Shown here piece by piece: positions 1 through 7,507 of a stretch of DNA of 64,000 bases (position 1 is its first letter; each line of letters opens with the position of its first letter). Made by a program: the position numbers and the translations under genes. Under the pieces are notes generated by a model. It was not told where the DNA came from. It saw only the letters and a program-made list of their open reading frames with translations, and searched no databases. Origin of the DNA: Bradymonas sediminis (GTDB taxonomy: Bacteria; Myxococcota_A; Bradymonadia; Bradymonadales; Bradymonadaceae); the NCBI RefSeq assembly GCF_003258315.1, contig NZ_CP030032.1, forward strand, positions 1,588,001-1,652,000, read 5' to 3'.

Positions 1-113
1 CCTCAAGTCTGCATGGGGGCCTGATGCGTTTGCGTCCTGGTGTGTCCGGAGAAAGTTGGCGAGCCCGCCCTTGGGGCCGGCTCGCCATTGAATCTAATTC
101 TTTGGAAGATGAA

Positions 114-1085
114 ATGCGTCCAATATTTAAACCGTTTTTACTCCTTAGCGTCATATTCACCATGTCTGTAGCCTGTGGCGACCCGGATGATGGATCCATA
201 ACAAGAGAAGGCGAAGACTCCGATGATGCCTCAATAGCGGTAGAGCAATGGTCGAGCGCTTACGCGGCAGCGATTTGTGAACAGGCATTCTCCTGTTGCT
301 CGACCGAAGAGATCCTATTGGCTTTCGGCCGCTATTATTCGGATTATCAGAGCGAGGCTCAATGCCGCGTTGAATTCGGCTCGATTATGTCTCTCAATAA
401 TCAATTGAGGGTCAATGCGGTTGCAGCCGGGCGCATGGAATACAACGCTGATACAGCAGCGGAATGCCTTCGTGAACTCCAGCGGAGGTCATGTGCCGAG
501 ACAATCATTCCGCTAGACGGTTCGATCGACGCGTGCGAGCACGTTTTCCGAGCAAAGGTCGCTGATGGCGGCGAATGTAGCGCATCGGAGGAATGTGTCG
601 AGGGCCATTATTGCGTCGGTCTTGAGTTTGGAAATACTGACAAGTTAGGTCTATGTCGCCCGCGGACTGGCGCTGGTGACGATTGCGGAGACGCTGCTGG
701 AGCCTGCATGGAGGGGTATGAGTGTATCCGAACATGGAGTCCCGATACAGACAACGAATGGGTCAACCACTGCGAGAAAATCGGCGAAATCGGCGAGGAG
801 TGCGCATTTAATTGTGTTGAAGGGGCCTATTGTGATGCGGACGGTATGTGTCGTGCGAGCAAAGGGGGGGGCCAACTCTGCTCGACGAGCGAGGAGTGTG
901 ATGCGGACACCTATTGCGACCCCGATGCTGCCGTGGGTGAGCGCACGTGTATTACAGGCTTAATCGACGATTGGGAGCCTTGCGACAATAGCGACCAATG
1001 TAGGAGCGGGAGTTGTGGAATCCACCAAGATCCAAACGCTCCAGTCTGCATTAGTGAAGCGCCTGCCGTGTGCACCAACGGGTGA
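114..1085 (+). CDS. Cys-rich lipoprotein of unknown function
   Basis: A 323-aa protein. I start it at the ATG at 114 rather than the upstream ATG at 24 because a lipoprotein signal (MRPIFKPFLLL...SVAC) begins there. The mature part starts GDPDD. The second half is a series of Cys-rich blocks of about 40-50 residues of the type GxxCxxxxxCxxGxYC, resembling the disulfide-rich EB/Dickkopf-like repeats common in myxobacterial surface lipoproteins. This points to an outer-membrane-anchored, disulfide-stabilised protein; no enzyme motif is visible. GC content looks lower than in the neighbouring feo genes. A strong terminator follows. The lipoprotein call is firm; the function is unknown. Confidence 0.75.
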   Translation: MRPIFKPFLLLSVIFTMSVACGDPDDGSITREGEDSDDASIAVEQWSSAYAAAICEQAFSCCSTEEILLAFGRYYSDYQSEAQCRVEFGSIMSLNNQLRVNAVAAGRMEYNADTAAECLRELQRRSCAETIIPLDGSIDACEHVFRAKVADGGECSASEECVEGHYCVGLEFGNTDKLGLCRPRTGAGDDCGDAAGACMEGYECIRTWSPDTDNEWVNHCEKIGEIGEECAFNCVEGAYCDADGMCRASKGGGQLCSTSEECDADTYCDPDAAVGERTCITGLIDDWEPCDNSDQCRSGSCGIHQDPNAPVCISEAPAVCTNG

Positions 1086-1126
1086 CGGCGAGGAGCCTGA
1101 GGGGCTTCGTTGACCGTATAATTTTC

Positions 1127-1173
1127 GAGGCCCCCGACTTCGCCCGGCGAAGTTGGGGGCCTCGTTTTATTTC
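1127..1173 (+). terminator. Rho-independent terminator
   Basis: A near-perfect stem, GAGGCCCCCGACTTCGCC against GGCGAAGTTGGGGGCCTC, is followed by GTTTTATTT on the plus strand. It lies 42 bp after the lipoprotein stop codon. Confidence 0.85.
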
Positions 1174-1226
1174 GCGCGCCTCAATAGGCCAGGGTGAAGT
1201 GGCGCCGCCGACTCTTAATGACTCAA

Positions 1227-1391
1227 TCAGTCATCGTCGCATTTAGCGCATCCGCCGCCCGATGTGGGGCCGTCGGCCGGCGCCGCTTTGAATACCAATC
1301 TTGAAACCCAGCCGGTGATACCAAAGCGCCAGAGCAGCCAATAGAAGGCGAGCAGGGCGATGCCGGCGGCGATCCAATCTTGAGTAGTCAT
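1227..1391 (-). CDS. FeoB-associated Cys-rich membrane microprotein
   Basis: A 54-aa ORF whose ATG overlaps the feoB stop codon (ATGA), so it is the translationally coupled third gene of the feo operon. Reading by hand gives an N-terminal hydrophobic helix (roughly residues 6-32, rich in Leu, Ile and Trp), then a Pro/Gly linker and a GGGCAKCDDD tail. This layout, one membrane helix followed by a C-x-x-C tail, is that of the FeoB-associated Cys-rich membrane proteins found next to feoB in many bacteria. The cysteines may bind Fe(II) or sense redox at the FeoB mouth; that is an inference. Confidence 0.8.
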   Translation of the reverse strand: MTTQDWIAAGIALLAFYWLLWRFGITGWVSRLVFKAAPADGPTSGGGCAKCDDD

Positions 1392-3592
1392 AGCAGTAGG
1401 TTTCCTATCTTCGTGGTGAGGAACGCGCCGATATAGGCCAGCAGCGTCATATAACTAAACGCGATAGCGGGCCATTTCCAGGAGCCGGTGACTCGGCGCA
1501 TGATCGCGAGGGTCGCGAAGCATTGCATGCACAGCGCGAAGAACACCATGATCGACATGGCCACCGGGATCGTAAAGACCTTGGAGCCGTCGGGGTGGCG
1601 GCTGTCCTGCAGCGCGCTCCTTAAGCCCTGGGACTCCTCGTCGGCGTCGGAGCCCACGCTATAGATGGTGCCCAGGGTCGCCACGATAATCTCACGCGCC
1701 GGGAAGCTCGCCAGCACGCTCATGCTCAACTTCCAATCCCAACCAAGCGGCGCGAATACGGGCTCAATCGTCTTCCCCATGCTCGCCAGATAGCTATGGT
1801 TGATATTGGCCGATTCCTCCTGGTGGTCGATCTCGACCAGGGCGGCGGCTTGTTTTTCCTCGTCGAATCCCTGGACCATGACCTCCTGGCGCGCCTCTTC
1901 GAATTCGAGATTTCGCACCTCGGAGCGCGGGAAATACGTCAGCGCCCAGACGACGATAGAGACGGCCAAGATGACCGTGCCCGCGTCGACGAGGAACGCC
2001 TTTGCCTGCCCGCCCGCGGTCGCCAGTACGGTCTTCCAGGCCGGCCATTTATAGCTCGGAAGCTCCATCACGAAGCTCGGCGACGGGCCCTTGAGCACGG
2101 TCCGCTTCAGGATAAACGCCACCGGCACGGCCACGATGATGCCCAGCGAATACATCGCCATGAGCACCAGGCTTTGCAGATTGATAAAGCCGGCGACGTA
2201 GACCGCCGGCACAAAGGCCGCGATGATCAGGATATACACCGGCAGGCGCGCCGAGCAGCTCATCAGGGGGATCACGAGGATGGTCGCCATGCGGTCCTTA
2301 TGGTCCGCGATGGTGCGCGCCGACATGATCGACGGGATGGCGCAGGCGAAGCCCGAGAGCATCGGGATAAACGAGGTGCCCGACAGGCCCACCTTGCTCA
2401 TCACCTTATCCATCAGCACCGCCGCGCGCGCCAGGTAGCCGCAATCCTCGAGGATGGCGATAAACAGGAAGAGGATGAAAATCTGGGGCACGAAGACGAT
2501 GACCCCGCCGACCCCGCCGATGATGCCATCGGCGACCAGGCTTTGCAGCGCGCCGGGCGGCATCATCTCGCGCACCACGTCGCCCAGGCTGCCAAAGACG
2601 CCCTCGATAAGGTCCATGGCGGGCGCCGCCCAGGCAAAGATCGCCTGGAAGATGGTCACCATGATGACCACAAAGAGCGCGGTGCCCCAGACCTTATGGG
2701 TGATGATCGCGTCAATTTTATCGCTGGAGGTGGCGACCCGCACGTCGGGTTTGGTGACGACTCCGTCGAGCAGCTCGGCGACCCAGCTATAGCGCGCGTG
2801 CGCCTCAAGGGCGGGCAGCACGCGCTGGGTGGTAATATCTTTTCTGATCTTCTCCAGGGTCGGGCGCAGCGCCTTGGCGGTCTTATCGTCGAGCAATTGC
2901 AGCAGATACCCGTCGACGTCGAAGATCATGCGCAGGCGCACGAAATCCGGCGGCACGGGCGCGCCGGCGGCTTCAAAGGCCGCGCCAAGCTCGGCCAATC
3001 CGTCGAGCACGGGCTGGGCGTGGACCTGATGTTCGGGCGGCAGGACGGCCTCGTGGCCCTCCTGGTCGATGCGCGCGATTTGCGCCGACACCGCGGCCTT
3101 CAGCTCTTCGATTCCCTCAGATTTTTGGGCGTGAACCGGCACCACGGGAACGCCAAGGCGCTCGGTGAGCAGGTCGATATCGATGGTGATGTTATTCTTT
3201 CGGGCGACGTCGACCATGGTCAACGCGACCACCACCGGGCGTTTGCTCTCGAGAATCTGGGAGTAGAGGTAGAGGTTTCGCCGCAGGTTTGAGGCGTCCA
3301 GGATCACCAGCAGCAGGTCGGCCGGGTGGTCGGCGAACTCGTGGGCCCACGCGATCATATCGACCGCGACCATCTCGTCGGGCGAGTGCGCGGCCAGGGA
3401 ATAGATCCCCGGCAGGTCGATGAGGTCGGCCTTTTGCTCCCCGAGAGCCACCGTGCCGACCTTGCGGTCGACCGTCACGCCAGCGTAGTTGCCGACTTTG
3501 TGTCGCAGCCCCGTGAGCGCGTTGAAGAGGGTCGTTTTACCGGTGTTGGGGTTTCCAACCAGCGCGATTTGTGGGGTGCGATCTAAGCTCAT
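1388..3592 (-). CDS. feoB: Ferrous iron transporter FeoB
   Basis: 734 aa, slightly shorter than the roughly 770-aa E. coli protein. The N-terminal G domain has the P-loop GNPNTGKTT and the G3 motif DLPG. The G4 position reads TMVD, where most FeoB proteins have N-x-x-D. Residues from about 290 onward carry the polytopic membrane part, with both Gate motifs visible: GFACAIPSIMSARTI with the following LMSCSARLPVY, and LASFPAREIIVATLGTIY. It imports Fe(II) across the inner membrane, driven by nucleotide hydrolysis. Its start overlaps the feoA stop (ATGA) and its stop overlaps the start of a Cys-rich microprotein, so the three genes are coupled. Confidence 0.97.
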   Translation of the reverse strand: MSLDRTPQIALVGNPNTGKTTLFNALTGLRHKVGNYAGVTVDRKVGTVALGEQKADLIDLPGIYSLAAHSPDEMVAVDMIAWAHEFADHPADLLLVILDASNLRRNLYLYSQILESKRPVVVALTMVDVARKNNITIDIDLLTERLGVPVVPVHAQKSEGIEELKAAVSAQIARIDQEGHEAVLPPEHQVHAQPVLDGLAELGAAFEAAGAPVPPDFVRLRMIFDVDGYLLQLLDDKTAKALRPTLEKIRKDITTQRVLPALEAHARYSWVAELLDGVVTKPDVRVATSSDKIDAIITHKVWGTALFVVIMVTIFQAIFAWAAPAMDLIEGVFGSLGDVVREMMPPGALQSLVADGIIGGVGGVIVFVPQIFILFLFIAILEDCGYLARAAVLMDKVMSKVGLSGTSFIPMLSGFACAIPSIMSARTIADHKDRMATILVIPLMSCSARLPVYILIIAAFVPAVYVAGFINLQSLVLMAMYSLGIIVAVPVAFILKRTVLKGPSPSFVMELPSYKWPAWKTVLATAGGQAKAFLVDAGTVILAVSIVVWALTYFPRSEVRNLEFEEARQEVMVQGFDEEKQAAALVEIDHQEESANINHSYLASMGKTIEPVFAPLGWDWKLSMSVLASFPAREIIVATLGTIYSVGSDADEESQGLRSALQDSRHPDGSKVFTIPVAMSIMVFFALCMQCFATLAIMRRVTGSWKWPAIAFSYMTLLAYIGAFLTTKIGNLLL

Positions 3593-3849
3593 TGAATTTC
3601 GACCAAGTCGGCTTCGTTGCGGCGCAGCGAGAGATGGTAATCAAAGACACAGATCTCGACGGGGCCGCCGAAGGGCGCATAGCGCACGACTTCGATCTCA
3701 TTCCCCTCAAGCAATCCCATCTCATAGAGGCGCTGAACCGTGCGTCCTTTTCCGCAAAGGCGGCAGATCTTAGCCGTCTCACCGGGTTTCAAATCACTGA
3801 GTTTACGGCCGATGAAGTTCGGTTGAGTAATTTGGAGTGCCGCAGACAT
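3589..3849 (-). CDS. feoA: FeoA family protein
   Basis: 86 aa, a single SH3-like FeoA domain with LSDLKPGETAKICRL near residues 17-31 and the RLYEMGLLEGNEIEV block typical of FeoA. It is a small cytoplasmic partner that binds FeoB and supports Fe(II) uptake. First gene of the feoA-feoB-microprotein operon; its TGA overlaps the feoB ATG. Two Fur-box-like sites lie 31-88 bp upstream of its start, so iron repression is likely. Confidence 0.95.
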   Translation of the reverse strand: MSAALQITQPNFIGRKLSDLKPGETAKICRLCGKGRTVQRLYEMGLLEGNEIEVVRYAPFGGPVEICVFDYHLSLRRNEADLVEIQ

Positions 3850-3879
3850 GATGGACCTCGAGGGTTGAGATTAAGCGTA

Positions 3880-3898
3880 GATATTGAAAGCCAATATC
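3880..3898 (-). promoter_or_regulatory. Second Fur-box-like inverted repeat upstream of feoA
   Basis: On the minus strand the site reads GATATTGGCTTTCAATATC. It has near-dyad symmetry (GATATTG/CAATATC) and matches 13 of 19 positions of the classical Fur consensus GATAATGATAATCATTATC by my count. It lies between the stronger site and feoA. Confidence 0.45.
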
Positions 3899-3918
3899 AA
3901 TACAGCGCCACCATAGTT

Positions 3919-3937
3919 GAAAATCGTTTTCATTATC
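3919..3937 (-). promoter_or_regulatory. Probable Fur box for the feo operon
   Basis: On the minus strand the site reads GATAATGAAAACGATTTTC. It matches 15 of 19 positions of the Fur consensus, including the entire left half (GATAATGA). It sits about 70 bp upstream of the feoA start, where a promoter for the iron uptake operon is expected. Confidence 0.65.
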
Positions 3938-4054
3938 AAGGGTGAACTGGCGATTGGGGCGTGGAATTTGCCGGAATCGGAGGGGAATCTGCGATTTTCT
4001 TGGGATTTGCGGCCGGGAGCGGGGCACTTTAGCGGTATTTGGCGCTATTTTTCA

Positions 4055-4099
4055 ATAAAAAACACCCAGACCAATCGCCGAGACGGCGTGATCTGGGTG
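4055..4099 (-). terminator. Terminator of lipoprotein gene A
   Basis: Inverted repeat CACCCAGA ... TCTGGGTG with a second inner stem, CGCCG/CGGCG. On the minus strand it is followed by a run reading TTTTTTATTG. It lies just downstream of the stop at 4163. Confidence 0.85.
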
Positions 4100-4162
4100 G
4101 ATTTATCTCAAGTCGTCTCCCAAGGCGGAGGTCGACTCAAGCTTGGCTTAACACAGGCGGGG

Positions 4163-4903
4163 TTACTCCGCCGGTGCCGGCGCCGGCATTTCATTGAAGT
4201 CGAAGCTATCGACGCACCAGCCGCTATTCTCGTCGTCGACGTTGACGAATTGCGCGCCGGTGAGGGTTGCCTTGAAGACGCCTGCCTCGGTGTCCATCTC
4301 GGTGATGGTGAACTCACCGGCGACCGCCGCGTAGTTCACTTCGCAGGAGCCCGTGCTCGCCGTGCCAACGGGGCAATTGACGCCGATGGTCAGGCACTCC
4401 ATGCACGAGACGGGATCGGGATCGTCGACCGGGTAGGGCACGCCGACTTCATAGGTGAAGTCCTGGGAGAACATCTCTCCGTAGAGCTCGAGCACCATCT
4501 GGTCCTGCGGATACGCTTCGCCGCTGGTTTCGCGCACGACGATGACGCCCTGGTCGGCCATCAGCTCGCTATGCATGGAGACGAAACCGTTGGTGTCGCA
4601 GGCGTCTTCGGTGGTGTCGCCTTCTTCGGTGGTGTCACCTTCTTCGGTGGTGTCACCTTCTTCGGTGGTGTCGCCTTCTTCGGTGGTGTCGCCTTCTTCG
4701 GTGGTGTCACCTTCTTCGGTGGTGTCACCTTCTTCGGTGGTGTCGCCTTCTTGGGTCACATCACTTTCGTCGATGACGTCGGCGGAGGTGTTATTGTCTT
4801 TGGACTTGTCGTCATCGTCGCCACAAGCCGTGAGGCCCAGGCTGAACGCGGCGGCCAGGCAAAGCATCGTCAACATTTTCTTGCTTTCAATCATCTTTCG
4901 CAT
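4163..4903 (-). CDS. Acidic-stalk lipoprotein A, one Cys module
   Basis: 246 aa. I start at the ATG at 4903 because GGAG lies about 10 nt upstream and the signal MRKMIESKKMLTMLCLAAAF...LTAC begins there; upstream in-frame ATGs have no such context. After the lipobox Cys come GDDDDKSKDNNTSADVIDESDV, then about eight GDTTEE repeats, then one module. The module runs from CDTNGF, through LELYGE and C-x-x-C (CMECLTIGVNC), to a C-terminal SGWCVDS. The design suggests an exported lipid-anchored protein with a flexible acidic stalk holding a disulfide-bonded domain. First of six paralogs, single-gene unit with its own terminator. Function unknown; I recognise no catalytic motif. Confidence 0.85.
   Translation of the reverse strand: MRKMIESKKMLTMLCLAAAFSLGLTACGDDDDKSKDNNTSADVIDESDVTQEGDTTEEGDTTEEGDTTEEGDTTEEGDTTEEGDTTEEGDTTEEGDTTEDACDTNGFVSMHSELMADQGVIVVRETSGEAYPQDQMVLELYGEMFSQDFTYEVGVPYPVDDPDPVSCMECLTIGVNCPVGTASTGSCEVNYAAVAGEFTITEMDTEAGVFKATLTGAQFVNVDDENSGWCVDSFDFNEMPAPAPAE
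4606..4752 (-). repeat. In-frame 18-nt tandem repeats (stalk of lipoprotein A)
   Basis: About eight copies of an 18-nt unit, on the plus strand TTCTTCGGTGGTGTCACC with CAC/CGC variants, encoding the hexapeptide GDTTEE. The unit is a multiple of three, so copy-number changes would alter stalk length without shifting frame. Confidence 0.9.
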
Positions 4904-5059
4904 CGGGGTTCGCTCCGTATGAATCGGGGTATCGCTCAAAAATTATGTGTTTCTACAGTCCAGCAGTGTGAGCTATCACGCCGGAGGAGCAGCTCAAAGG
5001 GGCGCATTTCTGTTTTGCGCAGAGGTAAAGGGCCGTCGGTGCGCGCGCAAGGTAGAATG

Positions 5060-5098
5060 AAATAAAAACCGGTCTTCGCGGTGTCGCAAAGACCGGGT
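5060..5098 (-). terminator. Terminator of lipoprotein gene B
   Basis: Stem AACCGGTCTT ... AAGACCGGGTT, with TTTTTATTT following on the minus strand. Lies about 60 bp after the stop at 5156. Confidence 0.8.
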
Positions 5099-5155
5099 TT
5101 ATTTATCCATCCTTAGGCGGTTTCGCTGCTGCGTTTTGACCGACTTGCCGCGCGA

Positions 5156-5863
5156 TTACTCGGGATCGGGAAACGCTTCGACGGCGATGTCGAAGGCGAG
5201 CGAGTCGATGCAATAGCCTGCGCCGTTGGCGACGGGGGTGGTCTCCAGGGTGTCGAAGTTAATCGTGACTTCGGCCAACTCCAGACCGGTGAAGGTCGCG
5301 GTGAATTGCCCGCCGGGCGCGCCGAAGCTCGTGATATCGAGCGTGCCGCTTTGCGCCATATAGGTGCGGGTCGGGTTGCCGGCCTCATCAAATGTATTGA
5401 TCATCACGCAATTGCTGCAGGTGGCGTAATCACCGTCGTCGATCTGGTATTGCCCGGGGCCCGAGGCGCCGCCCAGGTCGCCGTAGAGCTCGATAAGCAT
5501 CTCGTCGAGCGGGAGCTCTTCGGAGTTGGTGAGGTACGCCTTTAAGACAGAGTCTTCGGCGGAGGCGAACGCTTGCGACATTTCGGCGGCTTCGACGAAG
5601 CCGTTGGTGTCGCAGGTCGCGCCTTCGCCGGTGGTGTCGCTTTCGCCGGTGGTGTCGCTTTCGCCGGTGGTGTCGCTTTCGCCAGTGGTGTCGCCTTCGC
5701 CAGTGGTATCGCCTTCGCCAGTGGCATCGCTTTCGTCGACGACGTCAGCTTGGGTATTATTGTCATCCTTCTTTGCGTCGTCTCCGCAAGCCGTCGTCAG
5801 GCTGAACGCGGCGGCCAGGCAGAGGAGCGTAAGAAGTCGTTTGCTTTCGATTATTTTGGTCAT
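5156..5863 (-). CDS. Acidic-stalk lipoprotein B, one Cys module
   Basis: 235 aa. Signal MTKIIESKRLLTLLCLAAAF...TTAC, then GDDAKKDDNNTQADVVDESD, five or six GDTTGE/SDTTGE repeats and one module starting CDTNGF. The module has IELYGDLGG, YQIDDGDYATCSNC, a TLDITSFGAPGGQFTATF core and GAGYCIDSLAFD near the end. This version of the module (call it type I) recurs as the first module of paralogs D and F. Predicted to be a lipid-anchored envelope protein. No enzymatic or binding motif recognised. Monocistronic with its own terminator. Confidence 0.85.
   Translation of the reverse strand: MTKIIESKRLLTLLCLAAAFSLTTACGDDAKKDDNNTQADVVDESDATGEGDTTGEGDTTGESDTTGESDTTGESDTTGEGATCDTNGFVEAAEMSQAFASAEDSVLKAYLTNSEELPLDEMLIELYGDLGGASGPGQYQIDDGDYATCSNCVMINTFDEAGNPTRTYMAQSGTLDITSFGAPGGQFTATFTGLELAEVTINFDTLETTPVANGAGYCIDSLAFDIAVEAFPDPE
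5622..5733 (-). repeat. In-frame 18-nt tandem repeats (stalk of lipoprotein B)
   Basis: About six copies of TTCGCCGGTGGTGTCGCT-like 18-nt units (plus strand), encoding GDTTGE or SDTTGE. The copies are close to identical, differing mainly by single changes such as CCGG to CCAG. Confidence 0.88.
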
Positions 5864-5978
5864 TGCATCTGCTCCGAGACATTTATGGGTGAGCCAGGAA
5901 GTCCGGCTCTCTTTTCTGATAGCAAGGGCTGCGGCTCAGATCAAATTATTGGAAGGGATTGTGCGGCGGCGTTGGCAG

Positions 5979-6023
5979 CAAAAAGCCCGGGCCGCCTCAT
6001 CGCGAAGATTGGGCGGCCCGGGC
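5979..6023 (-). terminator. Terminator of lipoprotein gene C
   Basis: GC-rich 12-bp stem GCCCGGGCCGCC / GGCGGCCCGGGC with a short loop, followed by TTTTTGCTGCC on the minus strand. About 55 bp after the stop at 6080. Confidence 0.85.
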
Positions 6024-6079
6024 GCTCGCGCTGCGTCGCGCATCGATGAGGAGCAATGCGGTGACGCGTGGCGCACGGA

Positions 6080-7267
6080 TTAATCGCCAACAGGGGCAAA
6101 TCCGCTGATCGTGATCGAGTCAACGCACCAGCCGGCGGCGTTGTCGACGTTGATGGTGTGCAGCCCCTCCTGGTCTACTTCGATGAATTGCGCGTTCTCG
6201 ATCAGGCCGACGAACTCACCGGTGGTCTCGTCGAGCGTGGTGATCGTAAGCGTACCGGCGCCTGCGTTATAGCGCGTGTCGCAGGTGCCGCCGCTGATGT
6301 CGGCGCTCTCTTCGGTGCAGTTGGTCTGAATCGACAGGCAGGTCTCGCAGGTATTGTAGTTGAGGTCGTCAATCTGGTAGACGCCGCCGGCCTCATAGTC
6401 GCCGTAGAGCTCCAGGCGCATCTCGTCACGCGGGAACGCCTCGGTGGTCGTCGCGGTCGCCAGGATCGCGCCGAAAGACGAGAAGAAGATGTTATTGTAG
6501 GTGGCGGTGAAGCCTTCGGTGCCGTCCGCGCACACCGGGGCGGTCCAGACCGGCGCGCCCGGCAGCGGCTTGGTCGACATGCTCAGCGCGGTGTCGTCGA
6601 GGCAGGTGACTTCGCCGTTGACCACGAAGTCGTTCGCGTCTGCGTCAAACTCCTCCAGGACAATATCGTTGAGCGTGGCCTCGAAGGCGCCGCCTTCGGT
6701 CGGCTCGAAGACCGTGATCGTCATCGTGCCCTCGGTGGCCAGGAAGTATTTAGCGCAGCCTTCTTCGGTGCAGCCCTCGCCAGTGAAGATGGAGAGCGTC
6801 GGCTCGGTCTCAAGGTCGAGCGTTCCAAGCGTGGCGACCGACGGATCCCGGCCGAATCCAATCTGGAAATAGGTGTCGTCAACCAGGGCGAAGACCGACC
6901 AATCATCGTAAAAATCGTCTTCTTCCAGGACGAGGTCGCCCGGAATCGTCGGATTCTGGCAGGTGCCTTCGCCGGTGGTGTCGCCTTCGTCGGTCACATC
7001 TCCTTCGCCGGTGGTGTCGCCTTCGTCGGTGGTGTCGCCTTCGCCGGTGGTGTCGCCTTCGCCGGTGGTGTCGCCTTCGCCGGTGGTGTCGCCTTCGTCG
7101 GTGGTGTCGCCTTCGTCGGTTACATCACCTTCATCGACGACGTCGGCCGCGGTGTTTTTGTCTTTGGCGTTATCATCGTCGTCGCCACAGGCCGTGGTCG
7201 TGAGACCGAGGGCCGCGGCCAGGCATAGGAGGGTCAACAGGCGTTTGCTTTCCAATAGCGTCTTCAT
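6080..7267 (-). CDS. Acidic-stalk lipoprotein C, two modules
   Basis: 395 aa from the ATG at 7267, where the signal MKTLLESKRLLTLLCLAAAL...TTTAC starts; the frame is open 49 codons further upstream, but without any signal sequence. The stalk has nine GDTTDE/GDTTGE/GDVTDE repeats. The first module is atypical (CQNPTIPGDL..., EGCTEEGCAKYF, ITVFEPTEGGAFEATLNDI). The second is a clear type II module (RLELYGDYEAGGVYQIDD, C-x-x-C, CDTRYNAGAGTLTI, TTGEFVGLIENAQFIEV, AAGWCVDS). Predicted lipid-anchored envelope protein of unknown role. Monocistronic. Confidence 0.85.
   Translation of the reverse strand: MKTLLESKRLLTLLCLAAALGLTTTACGDDDDNAKDKNTAADVVDEGDVTDEGDTTDEGDTTGEGDTTGEGDTTGEGDTTDEGDTTGEGDVTDEGDTTGEGTCQNPTIPGDLVLEEDDFYDDWSVFALVDDTYFQIGFGRDPSVATLGTLDLETEPTLSIFTGEGCTEEGCAKYFLATEGTMTITVFEPTEGGAFEATLNDIVLEEFDADANDFVVNGEVTCLDDTALSMSTKPLPGAPVWTAPVCADGTEGFTATYNNIFFSSFGAILATATTTEAFPRDEMRLELYGDYEAGGVYQIDDLNYNTCETCLSIQTNCTEESADISGGTCDTRYNAGAGTLTITTLDETTGEFVGLIENAQFIEVDQEGLHTINVDNAAGWCVDSITISGFAPVGD
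6964..7131 (-). repeat. In-frame 18-nt tandem repeats (stalk of lipoprotein C)
   Basis: About nine 18-nt units (plus strand TTCGCCGGTGGTGTCGCC or TTCGTCGGTGGTGTCGCC), encoding mixed GDTTGE and GDTTDE hexapeptides. This is the longest stalk in the array. Confidence 0.88.
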
Positions 7268-7409
7268 AATCTTGCTCAATATAGTTGAAGTAAAATAGCA
7301 GTTGCTCGCCGCTCGGCGAGCGCAATATCCCGCACTGCATAGTTGATTTTGGCGTGGCGGGGAAGGGGGGCATGCGAGGGGACGCCGATGGAGCGAGCCC
7401 CGAAAACGC

Positions 7410-7451
7410 GACAAACCCGCGCTTCGCAGAGTCGCGAAGCGCGGGTTTGTC
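7410..7451. terminator. Perfect 18-bp inverted repeat, terminator of lipoprotein gene D
   Basis: GACAAACCCGCGCTTCGC is followed 6 nt later by its exact reverse complement. The minus-strand flank continues GCGTTTTCGG. It lies 57 bp past the stop of gene D and upstream of gene C, and could stop transcription in either direction. Confidence 0.8.
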
Positions 7452-7507
7452 TATGCCAGGCTGGGGTGCCCTCGACGCATCAACTCAGCGTCGTGTCACC
7501 CGCCGGA

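Noticed and set aside
1796-3292. Large plus-strand open frame antisense to feoB
   Set aside because: A 498-codon shadow inside a gene with clear FeoB motifs; its product is Arg/His/Asp-rich without domains or a ribosome site.
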